From assembly GCA_977017575.1 (NCBI GenBank), contig CDRNVI010000023.1:372001-436000 (forward strand): 64,000 nt of DNA, read 5' to 3'. Positions 8,910 to 18,594 of this stretch are shown in pieces (position 1 is the first letter of the stretch; every line of letters starts with the position of its first letter). Source of the stretch: Paramoeba atlantica. Taxonomy: Eukaryota > Discosea. The notes under the pieces were generated by a model that worked only from the letters and a program-made list of their open reading frames with translations, did not search any database and was not told the origin of the DNA. The position numbers and the translations under genes are program-made.

Positions 8910-9442
8910 TACTTCTCCCTTCTTATGTTTTCTTTGTGTAGTAAAAATGCGAACGAAGCCTAAAATCAGCAGAGTAGAAAACTGGTCTATAAAAAACACT
9001 TAGAAAAGCTTAAAAAATGTATCGCGAAGTTCAATCAAAATCTAGAATTTACAAAATTAGCCCAAAAAACAAAATTTTCTCAAATATTATTCCAGTTTGT
9101 CTGTTACCGTCAAAACGCTTATTGAGGTAAGCAATAAACAGCGATATTAAGGTATGTAATAAACAGTGTGAAGTGACATGTACTCGTTGGAGGACGGGTC
9201 TCATCGGGCCCCTTCAAGTGGACTTACTTCCTCATTCGCTCGTTTATTGTAATTGGAATTAATTCCAGGAATATGGATTACAGAGATAAAAGATGGCTAG
9301 CAAAGGAAATTTCGCTTTTTACTATGCCTGAAATACGATTAAACTAGTGTCATCAAGAATCAAATGTTCTTTATTAACGCTACTATGCTTATTCAAATTA
9401 TATCATTACATCACTTAGGCACGATATTAAATACTAACAACA
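8910..9442. other. Intergenic; proximal promoter shared with 14.2-kb gene
   Basis: Mostly AT-rich with nothing recognised. The last 40 bases before the ATG (TCATTACATCACTTAGGCAC, then GATATTAAATACTAACAACA) are almost identical to those before the paralogue at 14,222. Sequence further upstream differs, so the conserved promoter or leader is short. Confidence 0.5.
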
Positions 9443-9997
9443 ATGTTCATCGCTCTCTTCACTCTGTGGGTAACAATACCGCCTCAACTTTATTTTGAGG
9501 ACACAGCACCTCAGTTATCTCGACTAGGCAAACCCCTTGCGACTATGTTGCCCGAAGAAGTTTTACTTGTTCAATTTATTTCCAATCTCACCAACACAGA
9601 CCGTAGTTGGCGAGCGACGAAGAAAAATATATTTCACAAGACAAAAGTTGTGTCAGCTTGCACGTGGAGGGGTGTGCAATGTACCTCGGAGTCCAAAGTA
9701 CAAGGATTGTGGTGGAATTACTTCAATCTGTCTGGAGAGCCAAACTGGCATTCTCTTCCGGCACATCTTCGTGATATTGATTTATCGTTTAATAAATTGA
9801 CCGGCGAAGTACCATTTTCTGTTCTCCCACCGAGCCTGCGGATACTCCATTTACAGAATAACCAGTTTGTTGGTGAATTGCGCTTAAACGATCTTCCGTT
9901 CGGTATACGCAGCGCGCATCTGCAAAACAACGAATTCATCAAAAACAAGGGCTTCGCAGACAAATATCCGGAATCTCTCAAAGACCTTCACTATTGA
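9443..9997 (+). CDS. LRR protein, family B (copy 1)
   Basis: A 184-residue LRR protein, close paralogue of 14,222-14,776. The N-terminus MFIALFTLWVTIPPQ is hydrophobic and could be a signal peptide. The cap is divergent (LSRLGKPLATMLPEEVLLVQF instead of SKVRG..LP.EY) but keeps CTWRGVQC and a conserved Trp after it. Three to four LRRs follow (LSGEPNWHSLP, LTGEVPFSVLP, FVGELRLNDLP). It lacks the DLT flavour of family A and ends early in ESLKDLHY. It is shorter than most members and probably has one face of a small solenoid. A secreted binding protein is inferred; the ligand is unknown. Confidence 0.8.
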   Translation: MFIALFTLWVTIPPQLYFEDTAPQLSRLGKPLATMLPEEVLLVQFISNLTNTDRSWRATKKNIFHKTKVVSACTWRGVQCTSESKVQGLWWNYFNLSGEPNWHSLPAHLRDIDLSFNKLTGEVPFSVLPPSLRILHLQNNQFVGELRLNDLPFGIRSAHLQNNEFIKNKGFADKYPESLKDLHY

Positions 9998-11740
9998 AGT
10001 TATGAACCCTTTTCACGCAAACAAAATGATTCTACTGATATGCATTGTACACCATTGTAATAATTTTCAATGATTTGGAAAACATTTTTATGGGTCGACT
10101 TTAACACGCTGCGTTATTATGTGATTATAGTGCAGAGGTTTTCTTCACCATTATTAACCCTACACCCCCTTTCATTAATAATGATAATTGGAGAGTCTGC
10201 AGGTGGGCTAGGTTTGGGTTCAAAAAACCTACAAGAACCGAGTACAAGAACCTACACGGATCTACCGCCGAGAATGTCGTAAAGAAAGGGAACGGACTCG
10301 AGAAACTAAGATGGAGTTTTCAAGTTCTCAAAAGCGATGGTTAAGAGATTTGTTGGGAAAGTATTGCCGTGCTTGCAAACAAATTTTGCTCAAAGTGAAG
10401 CATTATTGCGTCTTTCTTGAAAAGAAATAGACGAAGATATTTGTTTTAGGTTTATGGACCGCTACTACATATTTCTTTCGATTTCGCTTCTAAAAAGCTG
10501 AGTCTGCACATTAATTAGAGATCCCAGCGAGCGACTCGCTCGCCAGCAATCAATGCTCGCTACGGTTCGGCTTCCAGCAGACAATTTAATCAATTGTGCT
10601 GTTGTGCGCAGTTCATAGTGATCAACCGTAAAAAAAAGGTTGTGTTTTTAATAATCTGACACACTCTAAAGGAAAACATATTTGTTTTAAACCTATATTT
10701 GAAAAATATAAAAAATATTTTTTTGGCGCAATGATGCTTCACTTTCACCCAAATTTTCCTTCGAGTCGCTTCGTTTGGTTCATCAACAAGTATGAAGAGC
10801 TACGTCCAGAGGTCCCTGCAAGCACCATCAGAATGGCAATTCCGCAGAAAAATCTAAAAACGTGGCATGAGAACGTTGGTATCTCCCACTGTACCCTGGG
10901 TTTATTCTCTTTTTCCCCTTTATGTCAATGCGATATCGATAAAGCCCATCCTCCCTAGCACACGGTTCAGCCGCGCGCCACCACGAATGCATACCACATC
11001 ATCTTCGGAGGATTCGGACCACAAAACACAGAAAGAAAATAGAAAGGGAAAGGGAAATAAAATCAGTTTCTATGACTTAATGATGTATTCTTTCTATGAC
11101 TTAATTCAAATGTAGTAAATTAAGCATCCATGATTCATGTTGTATGTACTCAGTACAACAAAGTATGTTTGTATGTACTCATGTTGACACATTATAAGGG
11201 CAGACAGATACATGTTAGGGATATATGCTAGGGCAGGCGTCCTTTAGCCGAAATGGGCTACGGCGTTTGTGTAGGCAAAGAAGTGGTAAGGCATGGGGTA
11301 TATACAAGTATAGTGTATAAAAAGGAAAGGGGTATATAAGGTAAGCAGAAAAGGAATATGATTTGAGGATAAATCGTTTATTTCTCTTTCCCAAATAATT
11401 TTTTATCGCATGTGACGACGCTAAACTCAAATATATTTTAAATAAAAAATATATTTTTTTTGTTCTTGGCTACATTTTTATGAGCTTCCGCCCAAATAAT
11501 CTTTTTTGCGTCGATTACTTTCTTTAAGTTTTTTAAACGGAAGCTCGAAAATTTAACGTGCCTGTAACACCATAACATGCCTGTAGCACCATAACATGCC
11601 TGTAGCACAATAACATGCCTGTAGCACAATAACATGCCCCCTCGGCATGTTAACCTGTAACGCCTTTTACTAGTTTACTAGTCCAAGCTATGACCAAACT
11701 GTTTCACCGGTAATGTTTTCACGGTAAAATACTTTTATTT
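9998..11740. repeat. Intergenic with TIR element and 19-bp tandem repeat
   Basis: No gene that I can support. It holds a TIR element (10,388-10,750, listed separately) and a GC-rich palindrome AGCGAGCGACTCGCTCG near 10,527. From 11,482 onward it is the 5' half of a duplicated segment whose second copy starts at 12,489. In that segment a 19-bp unit (ATAACATGCCTGTAGCACC) is repeated three times around 11,571-11,635; the second copy has one. A related tract (AACATGCCCC, then GGCATGTTAACCTGTAACG) recurs near 16,900. Confidence 0.55.
10388..10750. mobile_element. 363-bp TIR element with 7-bp target duplication
   Basis: The left end GCTCAAAGTGAAGCATTATT and right end AATGATGCTTCACTTTCACC are inverted repeats matching those of the element at 2,778-3,180. 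AAATTTT flanks both sides (10,381-10,387 and 10,751-10,757). There is no coding sequence, so it is a non-autonomous DNA transposon of the same family. Confidence 0.8.
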
Positions 11741-11985
11741 ATGACTGCTCTTGCTCATCTCCTGAAGCTACATCTTACAATGTTGGCTGTGATCCGCACT
11801 GCCGACTCGCACATGTCTACGTCGCGTCCTTCTAAGGTGAGAAACACAGAACTTCCAGATGAATACAATCTGGAGCGTTTTCTTAGAAATGTGGGGAAGC
11901 AGCATGATTCGTGGAGGGTTGAGAATCCTGTTTCTATCTGGGATGGCGTCACATGTAACATGCTGGACATTGTGCATACAATGTA
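11741..11985 (+). pseudogene. LRR family C gene truncated by mariner fragment
   Basis: The first 80 or so codons match the intact genes at 12,710 and 28,695, from MTALAHLLKLHL through SKVRNTELPDEYNL to WDGVTCN. After DIVHT the family sequence stops and a Tc1/mariner transposase tail begins directly (11,986). All LRRs are lost, so this is a dead 5' copy. It sits in the first unit of a roughly 1-kb tandem duplication whose second unit carries the intact gene. Confidence 0.8.
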
Positions 11986-12189
11986 AATCCAATCGAAAAC
12001 GTTTGGGGGGAACTCAAGCGGCGCCTTGCAGCGCACGATGATCCACCAAGCGGGGTCCGAGAGTTGTGGGAGAGGGTAAAAATGGAATGGGAGAACATAC
12101 CACCCTCACTATGTAGTGCCCAGGTGGACAGTATGCCTGCCCGTATGAAGGCAGTGCTGAAGGCTCGTGGGGTGAATACTAAATACTAA
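11986..12189 (+). mobile_element. Tc1/mariner transposase C-terminal fragment
   Basis: 67 codons read cleanly as a transposase tail: NPIENVWGELKRRL, then WERVKMEW, and VDSMPARMKAVLKARG ending in NTKY and TAA. NPIE.VW...K belongs to the third catalytic block of Tc1/mariner DDE transposases. The catalytic Asp residues upstream are absent. The fragment is fused directly to a broken LRR gene; its bounds beyond the coding part are not visible. Confidence 0.85.
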
Positions 12190-12709
12190 TTTTACGGGCA
12201 TAATCTCTCTTGGGCGATTACGTTTCATCTATTTTTTGGGACAAGATTTTCTCTATAATAGGTAGCAAAAAAACCTTTCGAATGCTAAACTTTTTTATAT
12301 TCATTCTTATTTATTTGGTAGAACGAACTGAGGTGAACTATCTACGGGTACTATTAGGTGACACTCATGCCTACACTACTAGCACACATTACCAGCGCAA
12401 CGGTGATATTTAGTCAATAGCTCTATACAAAAGAAAAAAAACCGAAACATTCGAACGGTTTTTTTGCTTATCTTGGCGATATTTTCATGAGCTTCCGCCC
12501 AAATAATCTTATTTGTGTCGATTGCTCTCTTTAAGTTTTTTAAACGGAAGCTCGAAAATTTAACGTGCCTGTAACACCATAACATGCCTGTAGCGCAATA
12601 ACATGCCCCCTCGGCATGTTAACCTGTAACGCCTTTTACTAGTTTACTAGTCCAAGCTATGACCAAACTGTTTCACCGGTAATGTTTTCACGGTAAAATA
12701 CTTTTATTT
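12190..12709. repeat. Spacer, then duplicated LRR family C promoter segment
   Basis: 12,190-12,488 shows nothing that I recognise. 12,489-12,709 repeats 11,482-11,740 (GAGCTTCCGCCCAAATAATC, the 19-bp unit once instead of three times, then ACTAGTTTACTAGTCCAAGC and TTTCACCGGTAATG up to the ATG). It is the duplicated upstream region of the family C LRR genes. Confidence 0.65.
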
Positions 12710-13360
12710 ATGACTGCTCTTGCTCATCTCCTGAAGCTACATCTTACCACGTTTTCTGTGATCCGCACTGCCGACTCGCATATATCTACGTCGCGTCCTT
12801 CTAAGGTGAGAAACACAGAACTTCCAGATGAATACAATCTGGAGCGTTTTCTTAGAAATGTCGGGAAGCAGCATGATTCGTGGAGGGTTGAGAATCCTGT
12901 TTCTATGTGGGATGGCGTCACATGTAACATGCTGGGCATTGTGCATAGCACATGTATCTCGTGGACAAACCGCGACCTTACTGGAACTTTTCGGTGGGAA
13001 TATATGCCGAAATCGACCGTTGCGTTCGACGTTCAACAAAATAGATTAAGTGGTGAAGTGCGCTTTGAACTTTTACCACCTAGTCTAGAATCGCTCAATT
13101 TAGCTCGGAATATGTTTTTCGGTCCTATTGATCTCAGATTTGCTCCGGGTGCTCTTACGGTGTTTTTCGGTGCGATGAATGAGTTCAGCGGCGAAGTTCT
13201 TCTTGGTAGTTTAAACCAAAACTTTCAGTATTTATACCTAATGAATAATCCGGATCTTAAAGGAACAATTTGCAGATCTGAACTACCCCGTAGGCTTAAA
13301 ACAACTGGAGTACTTCCGGGTCTTGATGTGGGAAGCACGAACATTAAACTAATTCCATAG
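12710..13360 (+). CDS. LRR protein, family C (copy 2)
   Basis: An intact LRR protein of 216 residues, nearly identical to 28,695-29,339. The N-terminus MTALAHLLKLHLTTFSVIRT is moderately hydrophobic and may be a weak signal peptide. The cap reads SKVRNTELPDEYNLERFLRN, then PVSMWDGVTC. The first cap cysteine is replaced by Met (VSMW), so the usual disulfide cannot form. LRRs follow (LTGTFRWEYMP, LSGEVRFELLP, FFGPIDLRFAP, FSGEVLLGSL, LKGTICRSELP). It is the intact partner of the truncated copy at 11,741. It ends in TAG. Function is unknown. Confidence 0.85.
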   Translation: MTALAHLLKLHLTTFSVIRTADSHISTSRPSKVRNTELPDEYNLERFLRNVGKQHDSWRVENPVSMWDGVTCNMLGIVHSTCISWTNRDLTGTFRWEYMPKSTVAFDVQQNRLSGEVRFELLPPSLESLNLARNMFFGPIDLRFAPGALTVFFGAMNEFSGEVLLGSLNQNFQYLYLMNNPDLKGTICRSELPRRLKTTGVLPGLDVGSTNIKLIP

Positions 13361-14221
13361 AAGATTTTCACATCGATATATGAGTTTCTATTATTGCGGA
13401 GCCTAGAATTGAAAAAAAGAGTGAATACGTCCAGATTGCGATGGTTGTATAACTACCGCTCTACCCTCGATTACTGAAAAAACAAATGAACAAAAACAGT
13501 GAAAATACTCCCCCTTTCATAATTCTTTCATAATTATAAAGATACAGTTTCTGTACCTTGTTGGTACATTTTGCTAGCCCTTCCTTTCTTTTCCCGGAAA
13601 CGGGCATACATTTTCCTTTTAAATGCCCGTTTCCGGCTGACGGCTAGCAGGGACTGTCCCTCTTGTCGTGGAAGTAGGAGACGTACCTCCGACTTTTCAC
13701 CCCTCCCCGGCTCACTCCTTGAGTGAGTTTTCTTCCCTCCCCGGCTTTCTTCTTCTCGCGCCTGTCTCTTCCCGGGAGCTATGCGCCATGGTGGCCTCCC
13801 TTGAGGACCACTGGGCGTGACTCTGCCTCGCATAATCGCGAGGCAGCGGTCGGTTGCAGTGCGCCCCTCCGGCTGCGTAAAGAGGTGGTGAGTTGCCTGG
13901 ACCACCTCTACCGACTGGGACCGAGTCGGTTGCAGTACGCCCCTCCGGCTGCGTAAAGAGAGGGCGAGTTTCCTGGACTCCCTCTACCGACCGAGTCCGT
14001 GTCGAACCCCCTTTGGCGACATCCGTTGTGGGCAGATTATGTGCCGATGATATCGGCCGTCGCATTAAGGGGATTATCTCTGCGCCAAAGAGCGCATGAT
14101 AAACAACGTTCTTAATTAGCGTTCCCTTAATTGGCGTTCCCTTATTTAATCTGTCTTTTAATTAATGTTTCCACGGTATTATCATTACGTCACTTAGGCA
14201 CGATATTAAACACTAACAACA
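13361..14221. repeat. Intergenic with foldback fragment and element X
   Basis: No gene. 13,434-13,510 is a reversed end fragment of the foldback family (GGTTGTATAACTACCGCTCT, then ACCCTCGATTACTG). 13,690-14,100 is element X (listed separately). 14,101-14,160 has short degenerate TTCCCTTAATT repeats. The last 40 bp before 14,222 are the conserved family B leader. Confidence 0.6.
13690..14100 (+). mobile_element. Structured insertion element X (copy 2)
   Basis: It shares the 5' hairpin region (GGGAGCTATGCGCCATGGTG, then GAGGACCACTGGGCGTG) and the 3' end (GCCGATGATATCGGCCGTCG, then TATCTCTGCGCCA) with 1,970-2,447. The centre differs: it has two tandem copies of a roughly 75-bp unit (CGGTTGCAGT(G/A)CGCCCCTCC, then GGCTGCGTAAAGAG; about 13,848 and 13,927). 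Shared ends with a variable core suggest a mobile structured element that captures or shuffles cores. No protein is encoded. Confidence 0.6.
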
Positions 14222-14776
14222 ATGTTCGTCGCTCTCTTCACTCTGTGGGTAACAATACCGCCTCAACTTTATTTTGAGGACACAGCACCTCAGTTATCTC
14301 GACTAGGCAAACCCCTTGCGGCTATGTTGCCCGAAGAAGTTTTGCTTGTTCAATTTATTTCCAATCTCACCAACACAGACCGTAGTTGGCGAGCGACGAA
14401 GAAAAATATATTTCACAAGACAAAAGTTGTGTCAGCTTGCACGTGGAGGGGTGTGCAATGTACCTCGGAGCCCAGAGTACAAGGATTGTGGTGGAATTAC
14501 TTCAATCTGTCTGGAGAGCCAAACTGGCATTTTCTTCCGGCACATCTTCGTGATATTGATTTATCGTTTAATAGATTGACCGGGGAAGTGCCATTTTCTA
14601 TTCTTCCACCGACCATACGGATACTTTATTTACAGAATAACCAGTTTGTTGGTGAATTGCGCTTAAAAGAGCTTCCGTTTGGTTTGCGGAGTGTGCAGTT
14701 GCAAAACAACGAATTCATCAAAAGCAAGGGCTTCGCAGACGAATGTCCGGAATCTCTCATGGATCTTCAGTACTGA
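14222..14776 (+). CDS. LRR protein, family B (copy 2)
   Basis: A 184-residue paralogue of the gene at 9,443, differing at roughly a dozen and a half residues. The hydrophobic start MFVALFTLWVTIPPQ may be a signal peptide. The cap cysteines are CTWRGVQC and the repeats are LSGEPNWHFLP, LTGEVPFSILP and FVGELRLKELP. Differences concentrate in the last LRRs and the end (SVQLQNNEF, ESLMDLQY), the expected variable surface. The ATG is at the same place as in copy 1, preceded by the same 40-bp leader. Element X lies about 120 bp upstream. Confidence 0.82.
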   Translation: MFVALFTLWVTIPPQLYFEDTAPQLSRLGKPLAAMLPEEVLLVQFISNLTNTDRSWRATKKNIFHKTKVVSACTWRGVQCTSEPRVQGLWWNYFNLSGEPNWHFLPAHLRDIDLSFNRLTGEVPFSILPPTIRILYLQNNQFVGELRLKELPFGLRSVQLQNNEFIKSKGFADECPESLMDLQY

Positions 14777-16169
14777 AGTCATGAGCCCGTATCATGAAAA
14801 GTCAAAAATAAATGGATCTATTGACGCAAACCGGGGGTGCAGACTACTCCTTCTCCCATAAGTAATTATAATTTCATCTTTGGAGACCTGAAATTTGTAT
14901 TTATAATTACTTATGATTTATAATTTTGTGCACGGAATTTATAATTTATAAGTCCTATCCACGAGAAAAGTTTCGTCGACTATTAATAAATTTGATGTCA
15001 AAAAATACATGTGAAAATTTGAGACATTTGAGAATTGACTCCTCTCACCCACCTTTTTCCACACGCGCCCCATCTAACAATCACCAGGCCATGTTCCTTT
15101 AATATTTCACGTTTGACAGTGTTTCCGTCTACTATCATGAATTTTAATTTTAGCAATCGCTCCTGACTTGGCGCTCCTGACCTGGCTAGGTTTGCCTGGG
15201 TTTGCATTTTACTGGTTTCAGCCCTCTTAAAAATGCGGGACCCGAAGTGGGAGGCTTTTATATGCGGGACCCGCAGTAGGAGAGAGCGGCCCGTCTCCGG
15301 TACGTGGTCGCCCCGACCTCGGAGCCCAAGCTCCAGTTCTTGAGCTGTCCCATACGTTGTGGATGGCCGAGGCCAATAAACGGCGCACTCACGACGAGAT
15401 GGCGCTCGTTAGGGGGATGGAATTCCACCCCCTGGCCTTCACCACGTAATGTATGAGATCCCGGGCCCGGAGACCTTAACTTTCCTCAACAAGTCCGATA
15501 AAATGGGCTCACAAGTCCGATAAAAACGGTTGTCTATCGCACCTCGCGATGGCCTTGGGAGTGGCCATTCAGAGGAGAAATGCCCAGATCGTGCAGGCGG
15601 CTGTACAAGACTGGTGCCTCTGCGGTGTACGCGGGTAGCTGGATGGGGGGTTTAAGGGGGAAAACATTGAGATACAATTTCAAAATATTTTTATAAGATA
15701 CATTTTTTTCGTACAACGACCATAAGTAATTATAATTATAATGTAGTAGTTATAATTTATAAATTCAAAAAAGTTATAATTTATAATTATATTTACTTAT
15801 GAGAGGCGCAGTAGTTATATTGCAGTCGCAAAAAGGGTTCTAATTTTATTTTCTATTTCATTATGAATAAGGTACCCGCAAATAATGCATATCATATAAA
15901 GAGCATTTAAAATGGTATTTAGCCTTTTTTTACATTTCTATCCTTTACATTCTCATGACTTTCATAAAATTCCACACAGCCTACATGCTTTCAAAAAGTA
16001 TTGTCTAATAAGGGCTCGATGAGAGTAAACGTTTCGCTTTCATACCCGCTTGTAGATTCGTTGTCAACATGTATAGAGCTACTTGGTGAAGCAATAACTT
16101 CGGAGTCTAGTTCTTCACCTTCTTCATCGCGGAGAATTTGTTTTGTGGGATGTCCCGGTCTTTGGTACC

Positions 16170-16452
16170 TACCGTAGACCCCCCAGTAATAGAATCGATT
16201 TTGGGTCAAAATGGACAAATCCTTGTTACTGGGGGGGTATGCTTTTTGGGTGAGAAAAGACATTTTTTGTACATGAGAGCGTTGATTTTCAGCCCATCCA
16301 ACCCCGCAACCACGCCATTCGCTCCCTCGCAACCGCCCTCACCCCGCCCAAACACCCCCTCCCCCCTCCAACGACCCTCCCGAGCCAAATCCTTGTTACT
16401 GGGGGTCAGCCGAAAAAGGGTCAAATCCTTGTTACTGGGGGGGTCTACGGTA
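16170..16452. mobile_element. 283-bp terminal-inverted-repeat element
   Basis: The left end TACCGTAGACCCCCCAGTAA (16,170-16,189) is the inverse of the right end at 16,432-16,452, with one G of difference. Inside, TCCTTGTTACTGGGGG recurs three times. No coding sequence. A lone matching end occurs at 175-194. It is a MITE-like element with its own subterminal repeats; the target duplication is at most a TA and is uncertain. Confidence 0.65.
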
Positions 16453-16749
16453 TTATATTACTGTGTTCCTCTTTATAGTTTCACTGTTTTTGTTCACTTT
16501 TTTTTCTATAATCGAGGGTAGAGCGGTAGTTTTACAACCACCGCAATATCCTATCATTTTCCTATCATTTTCTTGTTTTAGATCTTATCCTATCATTTTC
16601 AGTTTTGGACCACCGGAGCCCCCTTTTATAAATTTTTCTTCTATTATATTACTGTTTTCCTCTATATATTTCCACTGTTTTCGTTCACCTTTTTTTCAAT
16701 GATCGAGGGTAGAGCGGTAGTTATACAACCACCGCAATAATTATTAATG

Positions 16750-16823
16750 AGGGGGAGTAGTGCAGTGGGTAGAACACGGGGCTCGTGATCGGGTGGACGC
16801 GGGTTCGACTCCCGGTCGTTACA
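16750..16823 (+). other. tRNA-like sequence with Pol III A and B boxes
   Basis: The A box TAGTGCAGTGG (16,758-16,768) and B box GGTTCGACTCC (16,802-16,812) fit the RNA polymerase III type 2 consensus, with normal spacing. The T-arm folds and the anticodon loop would be CTCGTGA (CGT, Thr). The acceptor stem does not pair and the anticodon stem has mismatches. So it is a tRNA pseudogene or the head of a tRNA-derived SINE, not a working tRNA. Confidence 0.55.
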
Positions 16824-17257
16824 GTTTCACAACACGCGGGTCTGAGCCATTCGCGACGTCGTTAGTCCCAAAACCACTGGAGCGGGATTGTAGCACTATA
16901 ACATGCCCCCCGGGCATGTTAACCTGTAACGCCGTTTACGAAAAATAAATTTTTAAAAATGACCAAGGGCAGGGGGCTATCACGTGACATATCCTCTCTA
17001 AAACTGTCAAAAGCGGATATGTCACGTGGTAAAAGTGACAAAGTTTTAGTGGCGAACACACGAAGAAGCTCGACGTTTACCGAGCTGGGTTGTCTATACT
17101 CAGTTAGTGTATCGGGGAACACAGTAAACTGTGCAGGGCTTTGCTATTTTGTTTAGTGAAATCTCTTAGATGCAATGTATCTTCAAATCAAACCTTATTT
17201 ACAACACTGTCTCCATCCACTTTTTAGTATTTTCTGAAGACCCTAACACGATTCTTT

Positions 17258-18064
17258 ATGCCTTTTTTTGCGATTCGATCTGTGGACGAAACGAAGTCGT
17301 CCTTTACGGGAACTCGCGCACGACTCGGAAAAGCGCGTGCATCATTATCCCAGGAATATTTCCTTGCCCAATTCATTTCCAATTTCACGAATTTAGATTC
17401 CTCGTGGAACGTCAATATTCCCGTTTGTAATTGGGTTGGAATCGATTGCATACGCGAAGGAGAGGTTGCGCATATTTATTGGTCAATACATCGTCTTTAT
17501 GGTATCCCACAGTGGAATTCTCTGCCATGTACACTCCAACATCTGTATCTTGATACCAACAAATTGTCCGGAACAATCCACATGGAGGACTTGCCTCGTC
17601 AGATTGCATGCGTCAATGTGGGTGGGAATTTATTTTCCGGGGAAGTGGATCTCTTTTTTCTGTCGGATACAATGCGATCGCTTTGTATTCTTTATAACAG
17701 TTTTGAAGGCCCACTTGACGTCACACGCCTCCCTCAGAACTTCAAAGTCTTAGATGCGAGCTCGAATCAGTTTACCGGACGACTTAATCTTTTACATCTT
17801 CCGCCGGTTATGGAACGTATCGCCGTTTCTAATAACGACTTCAGTGGTTCCGTTGATTTAGATCATCTGCCTTGTGATCTTTCTTTGTTTGATATTTCGA
17901 ATAATCCAAATCTTTTCGGTACGTATCGTCCTTCAACTCTTCCAGCTCATTTACGGGAGCGAAGCCTTTTGTTCATACTCTTTGTTTATGCGATTGACGA
18001 GGATACGTTTCGGGTGAAAGGTACAAAGCTTGCAAAGGCTGTTGACCGGACTTGTTGCATTTGA
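17258..18064 (+). CDS. LRR protein with C-terminal extension
   Basis: A 268-residue LRR protein without a close copy in the window. The N-terminus MPFFAIRSVDETKSS is not a clear signal peptide. The cap is RLGKARASLSQEYFLAQF followed by CNWVGIDC with both cysteines. About seven LRRs follow (LYGIPQWNSLP, LSGTIHMEDLP, FSGEVDLFFL, FEGPLDVTRLP, FTGRLNLLHLP, FSGSVDLDHLP). After the last repeat comes a hydrophobic stretch RERSLLFILFVYAID, unusual in this family and possibly membrane-seeking, then a short basic tail ending in RTCCI. It ends in TGA. A membrane-linked receptor is possible but unproven. Confidence 0.8.
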   Translation: MPFFAIRSVDETKSSFTGTRARLGKARASLSQEYFLAQFISNFTNLDSSWNVNIPVCNWVGIDCIREGEVAHIYWSIHRLYGIPQWNSLPCTLQHLYLDTNKLSGTIHMEDLPRQIACVNVGGNLFSGEVDLFFLSDTMRSLCILYNSFEGPLDVTRLPQNFKVLDASSNQFTGRLNLLHLPPVMERIAVSNNDFSGSVDLDHLPCDLSLFDISNNPNLFGTYRPSTLPAHLRERSLLFILFVYAIDEDTFRVKGTKLAKAVDRTCCI

Positions 18065-18594
18065 CGTTATCGCCCGAACGTTTGCTTACAGGGACCGTAG
18101 CATTTCTTTCATTGAGCTTTACTTTTACAGTTTCTTGTGGTAGATACGGAGGTATTTAACTCGTCTACTTAACGCCCCTACGTGCAGTGACGGCCGATGC
18201 AATTCTCCCTTTCTGGTTTTGGAAAGAAATGCGTCTTTTACTATTCTGCATGGCTCTTTCAAATCACAAGTAAGGTGAATCAAATCGAATCACAATTAAA
18301 GTGCAGATTGTTTCCTAAAAACAACGGAGCGAATCAAAGGCTGGTGAATTTCAGTTTGAAACTGATCAAAGGAGACAATGATTTTGTTGGAAAGGGGACA
18401 ATGGTTTGGTTGCGATGTTAGCATCTGGAGTTAGGTCCATGCATCATAATATTGTTCATGTAAATCATAGAACTCATTTTGCATATAATGATTATAATTA
18501 ATGAATATGATGAATTATAATGATTATAATCCAGCTATCTTTTTTTTAAGAAGAAGAAGCGCTCTTTCGCCATATCAATAATATCTTCCCTAAC
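18065..18594. other. Intergenic, nothing recognised
   Basis: Non-coding spacer. An AT-rich tract of TAATGATTATAAT-like repeats lies around 18,480-18,535. No RNA gene or transposon end that I can support. Confidence 0.4.

Larger units (their letters stand above)
14777..17257. repeat. Long non-coding repeat block
   Basis: No intact gene. Two AT-rich inverted repeats with ends CATAAGTAATTATAA and TTATAATTACTTATG-like lie at 14,857-14,917 and about 15,720-15,801. A GC-rich stretch (15,230-15,500) can be read as a short peptide with ANKRRTHDEMALVRG and FHPLAFTT, possibly a LINE polymerase tail (weak). A TIR element (16,170-16,452), two foldback fragments (16,453-16,543; 16,585-16,737) and a tRNA-like sequence (16,750-16,823) follow. 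16,890-16,935 repeats the AACATGCCCC palindrome of 11.6 kb. Confidence 0.55.

Noticed and set aside
11308-11340. TATA-box promoter (TATAAAAAGG)
   Set aside because: No gene starts within 400 bp and AT-rich DNA gives such matches by chance.
16750-16823. Functional tRNA-Thr(CGT)
   Set aside because: The acceptor stem does not pair and the anticodon stem has mismatches; only the Pol III boxes are good.
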